Positions 1 through 5,475 of a stretch of DNA of 9,875 nt are shown piece by piece (position 1 is the first letter of the stretch; every line of letters begins with the position of its first letter). The DNA comes from 13-2-20CM-68-14 sp036378475 (GTDB lineage Bacteria; Actinomycetota; Thermoleophilia; Gaiellales; Gaiellaceae). The notes under the pieces were generated by a model. That model ran no database searches and was not told the DNA's origin. It saw only the letters and a list, made by a program, of their open reading frames with translations. The position numbers were made by a program, and so were the translations under genes. The stretch is taken from NCBI GenBank assembly GCA_036378475.1, contig DASUWJ010000125.1, positions 1-9,875 on the forward strand. Reading direction: 5' to 3'.

Positions 1-2
1 CA

Positions 3-42
3 CTGAGCCGCTCAGCGGCCCACCTGTCTCGCCCCGGCGAGA
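3..42 (-). terminator. Two small hairpins downstream of dapA
   Basis: The 60 bases after the dapA stop contain two inverted repeats. One has arms at 27-32 and 37-42 (TCTCGC/GCGAGA, 4-nt loop). The other has arms at 3-7 and 11-15 (CTGAG/CTCAG, 3-nt loop). Neither is followed by a T-run on the minus strand, so a standard intrinsic terminator is not shown. They may protect the 3' end or terminate in a U-tract-independent way. The next gene is outside the window. Confidence 0.3.
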
Positions 43-60
43 GAGGGCGGCGAGGAGTGG

Positions 61-945
61 CTAGGCCTGCGCGGGCTCGAGTGTGCCGAGGCGCTCGAGA
101 CAGTCCCGGATCTGGGCGCGCTCGTCCTCGCTTGCCTCGACGAGCGGCAGGCGCAGGCCGCCGACGTCGTGTCCGAGCAGGTTGAGCGCGGCCTTAATCG
201 CGATCGGATTGGTTGTCACCTTCAGCAGCTCGTAGACGGGTGCGAGCTCCTGGTCGATCCGCCTCGCCCCCTCAGCGTCCCCTTCGCGGAAGCGGCGAAC
301 GAGCTCTTTCACCTGCATGCCGGCGACGTGCGTGTGCACGCAGACGCCGCCGGTGCCGCCGAGCTCCAGGAAGGGGAGGATCAGGTTGTCATCGCCTGCG
401 TAAAGCGCGAGCTCGGTCTCTGTGAGGATCCGGCGTGCCTGCTCGAGATCGTCGTTTGCCTGCTTGACCGCCCGCACGGTCGGGATCTCGGCCAGCTCCG
501 CGATCGTCTCGGGCGCGATGTTGACCACCACCCGGGCGGGGATGTTGTAGACCATGATCGGCCTGTCGCTGGCGGAGGCGATCGCCCGGAAGTGCTCGAC
601 GATGCCCCGCGGGGTCGGCTTGTTGTAGTAGGGCGTGACGACCAGGAAGGCCTCCGCGCCTGCCTCGTGAGCCTGCTCGGTCAGGCGGATCGAGTGCTCG
701 GTCGAGTTTGTCCCGGTCCCTGCCATCACGCCCGCGCGCTCGCCGACGGCCCCGATCGCGGTGCGCAAAAGCTGGAGCCGCTCCTCGTCGGTGAGGGTCG
801 GCGACTCGCCGGTCGTGCCGGCGACGAGGATCCCGTCCGAGCCGTGGTCGACGAGGTAGCTGCAGAGCTCGGCGTAGCGCTCGTAGTCGACCGCGCCGTC
901 GGCAGCGAAGGGCGTCACGGTCGCGGTGATCACTTCGCCCAGCAC
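61..945 (-). CDS. dapA: 4-hydroxy-tetrahydrodipicolinate synthase (DapA)
   Basis: This enzyme condenses pyruvate with aspartate semialdehyde, the first committed step to diaminopimelate and lysine. It acts in the cytoplasm. The 294-residue protein has the family's usual length and fills one TIM barrel. The key residues fall at the same numbers as in E. coli DapA: Thr44-Thr45 in GTTGE (43-47), Tyr107 in YYNKP (106-110), Tyr133 and Arg138 in YNIPAR (133-138), and the Schiff-base Lys161. The strand usually reading GVISV is GGVCVHTH here (199-206), a small departure. The start is GTG: a TAA lies in frame four codons upstream and no ATG is available, and translation from GTG gives the usual VITATVTPF beginning. 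Only a weak AGG precedes it. The gene follows the GNAT gene by 124 bases, so it may have its own promoter. It shares a pathway with dapB about 1 kb upstream. Confidence 0.96.
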   Translation of the reverse strand: MLGEVITATVTPFAADGAVDYERYAELCSYLVDHGSDGILVAGTTGESPTLTDEERLQLLRTAIGAVGERAGVMAGTGTNSTEHSIRLTEQAHEAGAEAFLVVTPYYNKPTPRGIVEHFRAIASASDRPIMVYNIPARVVVNIAPETIAELAEIPTVRAVKQANDDLEQARRILTETELALYAGDDNLILPFLELGGTGGVCVHTHVAGMQVKELVRRFREGDAEGARRIDQELAPVYELLKVTTNPIAIKAALNLLGHDVGGLRLPLVEASEDERAQIRDCLERLGTLEPAQA

Positions 946-1069
946 GGCCTGATGTTACTCGCCGGCGCCGCTTCACCTGCACTGCCCACGTTTCCGGCAG
1001 ACTCGGGCCTTCGCCGACCGGCGCGGCTCGGCCCGGCGGCGGGACGGACGGCCCGGCGGGCGGGTGCCG
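946..1069. other. GNAT-dapA spacer with a short direct repeat
   Basis: This 124-base gap is extremely GC-rich. A 9-mer GCCCGGCGG occurs at 1031-1039 and again at 1051-1059, 20 bases apart. A weak inverted repeat (CTGCC 982-986, GGCAG 996-1000) lies nearer dapA. I see no convincing -35/-10 pair and no U-tract terminator, but the gap is long enough to hold a dapA promoter. Confidence 0.35.
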
Positions 1070-1546
1070 CTAGCGCTGCGTGGCTGCCGCCTGCCGCTCG
1101 ACGGGCAGCCAGTAGTCGAGCCAGCGCTCCTCGATCCCGCCGACCCGCTCGTACACCCTCTGGGCGGGCAGGTTGTCCGGCGCGGTCTGCCACGTCAGCT
1201 TGCCTGCGCCGTGGCGGGCGCACTCGGCGCGGCAGGCTTCGATCAGCGCTTCGGCGGCGCCCCTGCCCCTCGCCTCGGCCGAGACGAAGAGGTCGTTCAT
1301 GACCCCGATTCGCTCAGCCCTCGTCGTCGCCCAGCTCCAGTAGACCGTGGCGAAGCCGATGGCCGCGCCCGTCTCGCCGTCACGGGCGAGCAGCTGGACG
1401 CCTTCGCGCTCGGGGTCGGCGATCAGGGCGCGCGCCAAGGAAAGGAGCTCGGCGTCGCCGGGCGAGACCTCGTAGAAGTCGCAGTAGGCACGCAGGAGCG
1501 GCAGCAGCTCGTCCAGCGTCTGCTCGCTGACGCGCTCGATTGTCAA
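1070..1546 (-). CDS. GNAT-family N-acetyltransferase
   Basis: The protein is 158 residues, a normal length for a single GNAT domain, which transfers an acetyl group from acetyl-CoA to an amine. The acetyl-CoA loop motif R/Q-x-x-G-x-G/A is RGRGAA at residues 93-98. It follows the expected strand (IGVMNDLFVSAEAR, 80-93) and precedes helix AALIEAC. The C-terminal strand region has NLPAQRVYERVG (125-136), typical of this fold. The substrate cannot be told. I chose the TTG at 1546-1544 because it overlaps the TGA of the upstream gene (ATTGA), which suggests translational coupling, and because the domain begins just after it (TIERVSEQT). A GTG four codons further up (1558-1556) is the alternative. 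Neither has a good Shine-Dalgarno sequence, though GGTGG lies 8 bases before the TTG. Confidence 0.85.
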   Translation of the reverse strand: MTIERVSEQTLDELLPLLRAYCDFYEVSPGDAELLSLARALIADPEREGVQLLARDGETGAAIGFATVYWSWATTRAERIGVMNDLFVSAEARGRGAAEALIEACRAECARHGAGKLTWQTAPDNLPAQRVYERVGGIEERWLDYWLPVERQAAATQR

Positions 1547-1929
1547 TGCTGCCGCCACCAGAAGCGCTCGTCCTGCTCCTCCTCGGCGGCGAGCCTGGCG
1601 AGGCTCGTGCCCGCGAATCGCGCGAGGTTGAGGTCGATCAGCGCGGCGAAGCCGCCCGTGGCCAGCGAGTACATGAGCGGATGGATCCGAAGCTCCCAGC
1701 CCTCGAGCGGGCCGGGATCGAGGAGGAGCGCGTGCTCTTCCTCGCTCCGGATCTCCCAGACGGCGATCCCGCCGCGAGGCCGGCCGGTGAAGTGGTCGTG
1801 GAAGACGGCGATCCCGCGCCTCCGGTCGGCGATGTACTCGTTCAGGCAATCGTTCGCCTCGCGGGCGCCGATTGCCTCGGGGGCGAGCGCATAGACGAGG
1901 TGGCAGCGGCGCTTCAGCTCGGAGGGCAT
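1543..1929 (-). CDS. Conserved-looking protein of unknown function
   Basis: I do not recognise this 128-residue protein. It looks like a real soluble protein: composition is balanced, no membrane segment is seen, hydrophobic strands alternate with charged helices, and aromatic residues are frequent. A FHDHFTGRPRGG stretch (residues 43-54) carries two histidines and an aspartate and could be a functional or metal-binding site, but that is a guess. An acidic helix and the aromatic-basic end FWWRQH close the protein. It starts at ATG (1929-1927) with no clear Shine-Dalgarno sequence. Its TGA overlaps the TTG of the GNAT gene, so the two are probably co-translated and may act together. It sits 66 bases after dapB, beyond a strong hairpin. 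Confidence 0.7.
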   Translation of the reverse strand: MPSELKRRCHLVYALAPEAIGAREANDCLNEYIADRRRGIAVFHDHFTGRPRGGIAVWEIRSEEEHALLLDPGPLEGWELRIHPLMYSLATGGFAALIDLNLARFAGTSLARLAAEEEQDERFWWRQH

Positions 1930-1952
1930 GCGGCAAGTTCTACCGGCTCGGG

Positions 1953-1989
1953 CGAGGCCTCGCGAGGGCCGAGCGGGTCCCGCTCGGTC
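1953..1989 (-). terminator. Strong GC hairpin after dapB, plus overlapping palindromes
   Basis: An exact 9-bp inverted repeat (1969-1977 with 1979-1987, centred on base 1978) begins about 9 bases after the dapB stop. It would fold as an 8-bp stem with a 3-nt loop. Next to it are two overlapping perfect 10-bp palindromes, CGAGGCCTCG (1953-1962) and CCTCGCGAGG (1958-1967). No T-run follows on the minus strand, so this may be a U-tract-independent terminator, a processing or stability hairpin, or a protein-binding dyad. It separates dapB from the unknown/GNAT pair. Confidence 0.45.
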
Positions 1990-1995
1990 CGCCTG

Positions 1996-2643
1996 CTACG
2001 CGGGGCGAAGCAGCGGCTCGAGCCCGAGGGTCAGCCCGGGCGGGAGCGCCGGCAGCCGCTCGAGCGCGAGCAGGACGCCCGGAACGAAGGCCTCGCGCGA
2101 GAGGGTGTCGTGGCGGATCGTCAGCAACTCTCCCCCACCTGCCAGCAGCACCTCCTGGTGGGCGAGGAGGCCGGGCAGGCGCACGGAGTGGATCGCCGGC
2201 TCGCCCGGAAGCCGCTCGGCGGTCGCGCGCGCGGTGCCCGAGGGTGCGTCGCGCTTTCCCTCGTGATGCAGCTCGATGATCTCGGCGCGCGGCAGGTACT
2301 CGGAGGCCTCGGCCGCGAAACGCATCATCAGCACGGCTCCGACCGCGAAGTTCGGCGCCACCAGGAGCGCCAGCGCCCGTTCCCGGGCCAGCTCGCCGAG
2401 CCGCTCGAGCTCCTCCGTGGGCAGCCCGCTCGTGCCGACGAGGCAGGGCAGGTCATGCTCGAGGCAGGCCCGGACGTTGCCCGCGACGGCCTTGGGCCGG
2501 GTGAAGTCGATCGCCGCGTCGAGGCCCGCGAGGTCGGCCGCTTCGCCCGCGCCGATCCCGCGCACATCGTGGCCGGCCGCCTCGAGCGCGGGCCGGAGCA
2601 CCGAGCCGACCTTGCCCCGATGCCCGAAGAGGGCGACGTTCAC
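1996..2643 (-). CDS. dapB: 4-hydroxy-tetrahydrodipicolinate reductase (DapB)
   Basis: This cytoplasmic enzyme reduces the DapA product with NAD(P)H, the second step of the diaminopimelate/lysine branch. The N-terminal Rossmann loop GHRGKVG is at 7-13, followed by DFTRP (46-50), VGTSG (69-73) and APNFAVGA (96-103). The signature ELHHEGKRDAPSGTA spans 124-138, with the catalytic His126 and Lys130 by alignment with E. coli His159/Lys163. The C-terminal part (VRLPGLLAHQEV, LTIRHD, SFVPGV-like AFVPGV) follows the actinobacterial type closely. At 215 residues it is clearly shorter than the usual 245-270. The missing residues seem to fall between the nucleotide loop and DFTRP and just after the DAPSGTA signature. 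The start is GTG at 2643-2641, overlapping the TGA of the M16 peptidase (GTGA), so translation is probably coupled. No separate Shine-Dalgarno sequence is seen. Confidence 0.95.
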   Translation of the reverse strand: MNVALFGHRGKVGSVLRPALEAAGHDVRGIGAGEAADLAGLDAAIDFTRPKAVAGNVRACLEHDLPCLVGTSGLPTEELERLGELARERALALLVAPNFAVGAVLMMRFAAEASEYLPRAEIIELHHEGKRDAPSGTARATAERLPGEPAIHSVRLPGLLAHQEVLLAGGGELLTIRHDTLSREAFVPGVLLALERLPALPPGLTLGLEPLLRPA

Positions 2644-3932
2644 GCGGCGCGCGCGAGTTCCGGGTTGACCAGCGCCACGGCGCTCAGAAAGCGCCGCTGG
2701 CTCGGCCCGATCCCCGCTGCGGAGATCTTCTCCGGGGCGAGTAGGACGTCCGCCAGCTCGGCCAGCTCGTCGGCTTCCACCGCCTCGATCTCGGCGATGA
2801 TCCGCTCGATCGAGACGAGCTCAGTGTCCGTGACGAGCGATTTGCCGAGCCGGCTCATCCGGTTCGAGGTCGACTCCATCGAGAGCATGATCCGGCCCTT
2901 CAGGTTCTCCTTCGCGCGCTCCAGCTCGTCGGGACGCAGGTTTCCGGAGGCGATCTCGGCGATCTGCTCGATCGTGATCTCGAGGCACTCGCGCAGGTTC
3001 TCCTCCCGCGTCCCCAGGTAGACACCGATCTGGCCCGTGTCCGTGTACTGCGAGGCGAAGCTGTAGACGGCGTAGGCCATCCCTCGCTTCTCACGGATCT
3101 CCTGGAAGAGTCGCGAGGAGGCGGAGCCGCCGAGAATGCCGTCCAGGAGCGAGGCGGCGAAGCGGCGCGGATCGGAGCGCGAGATCCCGGGTGCAGCGAG
3201 GCAGACGTGGTACTGCTCGGTGTCCTTGCGCGTGAAGCGAAGGCCCGGCGGCGGTGCCTTGACGAGCGGTCTGCGGACGTGCGGTCCTCGAGGACGGGGG
3301 TCGCGCAGGGCCTTCATCTGCGCCCGATTCAGCAGCCGAAGCAGCGTCTCGTGCTTGACGTTGCCGGCGGCGGAGACGACGACGTTGCCCGGGACGTACA
3401 TCGCCCGGTGGTAGGAGGTCAAGGACCGCCGCCCGATCGAGGCGATCACGGCCGCCGTTCCGATCACCGGCCGCCCCAGGGGGTGCGAGCCGAAGGTCGC
3501 CTCCTGGATCAGGTCGTGCACGAGCTCCTGCGGCTGGTCCTCGTACATCGCGATCTCCTCCAGCACCACCTCACGCTCGGCGTCGAGCTCGGCGAACTGG
3601 GGCGCGAACACCATCTCGCCCATCACCTCGAGCGCGGTCTCCAGCCGGTCGTCCGGCACTCGTGCGTAGACGACCGTGTGCTCGCGGGAGGTCGCGGCGT
3701 TGAGCTCACCGCCGAGCGTGTCGAAGATCTCCGCGATCTGCTGGGCGGAGTAGGACGCCGTTCCCTTGAAGAGCAGATGCTCGATGAAGTGGGAGGCGCC
3801 CGCCCGCTTGGCCTTCTCGTCGCGCGAGCCGGCGCCGATCCAAAAGCCGATCGCGATCGAGCGCACGTGCTCGAGTCGCTCGGAGATGACCCGCTCACCC
3901 GAGTCGAGCTCGCTCAGAACGTACTTCTGCAC
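2640..3932 (-). CDS. M16-family zinc metallopeptidase (PepR/YmxG-like)
   Basis: The 430-residue protein is the single-chain, two-domain size usual for processing-peptidase-like bacterial M16 proteins. The inverted zinc motif HxxEH is HFIEH at residues 48-52. The distal zinc-ligand glutamate lies in LEEIAMYED (E125/E126). The second half has the typical GGSASSRLFQEIREKRGMAYAVYSF stretch, with the conserved Arg and Tyr that complete the active chamber. No signal peptide is visible, so the protein is probably cytoplasmic; its substrate is unknown. The start is GTG (3932-3930): an in-frame TAG lies five codons upstream and the family N-terminus begins right here. No Shine-Dalgarno sequence precedes it; instead a hairpin occupies the spacer. 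The gene is coupled to dapB by a 4-nt overlap. M16 genes (pepR) beside pnp and dapB are common in actinobacteria. Confidence 0.93.
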   Translation of the reverse strand: MQKYVLSELDSGERVISERLEHVRSIAIGFWIGAGSRDEKAKRAGASHFIEHLLFKGTASYSAQQIAEIFDTLGGELNAATSREHTVVYARVPDDRLETALEVMGEMVFAPQFAELDAEREVVLEEIAMYEDQPQELVHDLIQEATFGSHPLGRPVIGTAAVIASIGRRSLTSYHRAMYVPGNVVVSAAGNVKHETLLRLLNRAQMKALRDPRPRGPHVRRPLVKAPPPGLRFTRKDTEQYHVCLAAPGISRSDPRRFAASLLDGILGGSASSRLFQEIREKRGMAYAVYSFASQYTDTGQIGVYLGTREENLRECLEITIEQIAEIASGNLRPDELERAKENLKGRIMLSMESTSNRMSRLGKSLVTDTELVSIERIIAEIEAVEADELAELADVLLAPEKISAAGIGPSQRRFLSAVALVNPELARAA

Positions 3933-3935
3933 GGG

Positions 3936-3968
3936 AAGAGCGTACTAGCGCGAGGCGCGCTAGCTCTT
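3936..3968 (-). promoter_or_regulatory. Hairpin in the dsbA-M16 spacer, at the M16 initiation region
   Basis: A perfect 8-bp inverted repeat, CTAGCGCG (3945-3952) and CGCGCTAG (3956-3963), has a 3-nt loop. A further 5 bp (3936-3940 with 3964-3968) extend it across a 4-nt bulge. It overlaps the dsbA stop and ends only a few bases before the M16 GTG start. No T-run follows, so it could be an attenuator, a processing site, or a structure that limits or shapes M16 translation. Confidence 0.45.
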
Positions 3969-4773
3969 AGCCGCCCGCGCGCTGGATCGCAGTGACGAGC
4001 GTTCGCTCGTCGTCGGGGGACTGGAGCGCAACGACCTTCGGCTTCGAGCCCGTTCTGCCGACGTAGACGGTCGGCGTCCCCGACACCCTGTCGGCGGTCG
4101 CCTCGGCCTCGAGCCTGTTGGCCTGGCTCAGGACAGCTGCTGAGCCGGCCGCACCCGTCAGCCTCGGCACGTCCAGTCCCGGGATGCTGACGGCCACCCT
4201 CTTGACGAAGTCGCTCGAGAGCCAGCCCGAGTTCTCGGTGCCCTGGTTGAAGTAGAGGAGCTGCATGAAGTTGAACAGCCGGCCCTGCTGCCCGGCCGCC
4301 AGAGCGGCATCGCGTCCGCGCAGCGAGTCCTGGCCGATGAACGCGATCGTGCGCGCCTCGATCTTGAGCTTCCCGGTCCGGACGAAGCGCCGGATGATGT
4401 CGGGCATCACGGCCGACTCGAACTCGCGGCAGTAGGGGCACTGGGGATCGACGTACTCGATCATCGTCGCTCGCGCGCGGGGCGAGCCGAGGACGTTGCC
4501 GTGCTGCGGGATGCCGACGAAGAGCCGCTGCACCTCCGCTGCTCCCGGGAGCCCGGTCGCGAGCGAGCCGCGGGTGGCGGTCGGCACGGGCGGGCTGCTC
4601 TTGTTTCCCACGGCCGTCGCGATCCCGACCGCCGTGCCGGCGAGGACGAGCCCGGCAAGCGCGGCGGCCACGAGCACCTTGGGGGAGGCCCTTCGGCGCT
4701 CTCCCTTGCGCTGCACGGGCGGGGGCGCAGCCGCCTGGCGGCGCTGGCCACGGGCTTTCCTACCGCTCGTCAT
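3967..4773 (-). CDS. Membrane-anchored DsbA/BdbD-like thiol-disulfide oxidoreductase
   Basis: This 268-residue protein should introduce disulfides into exported proteins. It has a basic, disordered N-terminus (1-32), one hydrophobic segment (about 33-55) acting as signal anchor, a short linker and a thioredoxin-fold domain facing outward. The redox motif CPYC is at 112-115 in EYVDPQCPYCREFE. The cis-proline loop is SGTPT (231-235, Pro234). These are the only two cysteines, as expected for an oxidant. Between them is the helical insertion typical of DsbA, including LLYFNQGTENSGW. The ATG start (4773-4771) overlaps the dsbB-like gene by 14 bases. A purine-rich AAGGGAGG abuts the ATG with unusually tight spacing, but later GTG codons would cut into the anchor. 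The upstream gene encodes its likely membrane re-oxidant. Confidence 0.92.
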   Translation of the reverse strand: MTSGRKARGQRRQAAAPPPVQRKGERRRASPKVLVAAALAGLVLAGTAVGIATAVGNKSSPPVPTATRGSLATGLPGAAEVQRLFVGIPQHGNVLGSPRARATMIEYVDPQCPYCREFESAVMPDIIRRFVRTGKLKIEARTIAFIGQDSLRGRDAALAAGQQGRLFNFMQLLYFNQGTENSGWLSSDFVKRVAVSIPGLDVPRLTGAAGSAAVLSQANRLEAEATADRVSGTPTVYVGRTGSKPKVVALQSPDDERTLVTAIQRAGG

Positions 4774-5329
4774 CCTCCCTTACGGTAGCCAGAGGCTCGA
4801 AGGCCGCGAGCAAGAAGAAGGCAAAGAGGAGCGCGAAGGCGGTCAGCGCGAGCGTTGGGATCGTCACGTAGCCGAACTCGTTGATCCACTTGACGGAGCA
4901 GCCGCCGGGCGCCGATAGCAGGCAGGAGCCCGGCTGCCCGACGACACCGTTCTCGACCAGCAGGTGGTAGGTGGCAACGCCCGCGCCGGCGAGCGGCAGC
5001 GGCAGCAGGTAGCGGGCGATTCGCGGCTCGTTCGCGAGGGCCGCGAGCAGGGTGATGATCGAGAGCGGATACGTACAGATCCGCTGGTACCAGCAAAGCT
5101 CGCAGGGGACGAAGTGTGCGATCTCGGAGAAGAAGAGGCTGCCACCTGTTGCAAGTGCCGCGACGACGAAGCTGAGCCAGAGCTCGTACCCCTCGGCGGC
5201 GCGCCGGAGCGCGCGAAGCGGCGAGCGCAGACCGAACGCCGCAGCCAGGGCGGCCGCGGCCAGGAGGGCGCCCAGCACCTGGCCGGCCACTCCGAGCGCG
5301 GCCAGCGTGACGATCACGGCGTGGGTCAC
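4760..5329 (-). CDS. DsbB/BdbC-family disulfide bond formation protein
   Basis: This integral membrane protein passes electrons from the DsbA partner to quinone. The hallmark CELCWYQR is at 76-83 (Cys76, Cys79). The second redox pair is Cys136 and Cys144, in an outward loop, followed by WINEFGYVTIPTLALTAF (148-165), as in BdbC proteins. Hydrophobic segments lie near 5-33, 49-70, 86-99, 105-125 and 153-178. That is one more than the four of typical DsbB, with an extra N-terminal helix and a length of 189 residues against about 140 for BdbC. An additional Cys85 follows the CxxC. The GTG start (5329-5327) has no Shine-Dalgarno sequence, so the N-terminus is uncertain; GTG at codon 5 is another choice. 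It is transcribed with the downstream dsbA-like gene, which it overlaps, and follows pnp after 146 bases. Confidence 0.93.
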   Translation of the reverse strand: MTHAVIVTLAALGVAGQVLGALLAAAALAAAFGLRSPLRALRRAAEGYELWLSFVVAALATGGSLFFSEIAHFVPCELCWYQRICTYPLSIITLLAALANEPRIARYLLPLPLAGAGVATYHLLVENGVVGQPGSCLLSAPGGCSVKWINEFGYVTIPTLALTAFALLFAFFLLAAFEPLATVREDDER

Positions 5330-5405
5330 GCCGAGACTAAAGGGCCGCCGCTTCGGTCCCTCGTCCTTGGAGCGGGGCCCGGCGAGCGCGGCCGGCCGGT
5401 CCCCG

Positions 5406-5425
5406 GGGGGCGCCTGCGCGCCCCC
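5406..5425 (-). terminator. GC-rich hairpin between pnp and the dsbB-like gene
   Basis: A perfect 8-bp inverted repeat GGGGGCGC (5406-5413) / GCGCCCCC (5418-5425) with a 4-nt loop lies in the 146-base spacer. A second small stem (CGAGC 5463-5467, GCTCG 5471-5475) touches the pnp stop, and TTTT follows it on the minus strand at 5456-5459. Either could terminate or attenuate transcription after pnp, which would partly separate the thiol-oxidase genes from the rpsO-pnp unit. The rest of the spacer is GC-rich with no clear promoter. Confidence 0.4.
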
Positions 5426-5475
5426 GTGGACTCATCAGCGCCTACGAAAACGAGCCCGACGACGAGCGAAGCTCG

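Noticed and set aside
1031..1059. Repeat array starting with the GCCCGGCGG 9-mer
   Set aside because: Only two copies, 20 bases apart, in a very GC-rich spacer; not a CRISPR or tandem repeat array.
1547..1936. N-terminal extension of the GNAT reading frame up to 1936
   Set aside because: The frame stays open but the extra residues are Arg/Pro-rich shadow of the unknown gene; the GNAT domain begins at the TTG at 1546.
1540..3021. A 493-codon plus-strand frame across the unknown gene, dapB and part of the M16 gene
   Set aside because: It spans three well-supported genes in antisense, including dapB catalytic motifs, and is an effect of GC-rich codon bias.
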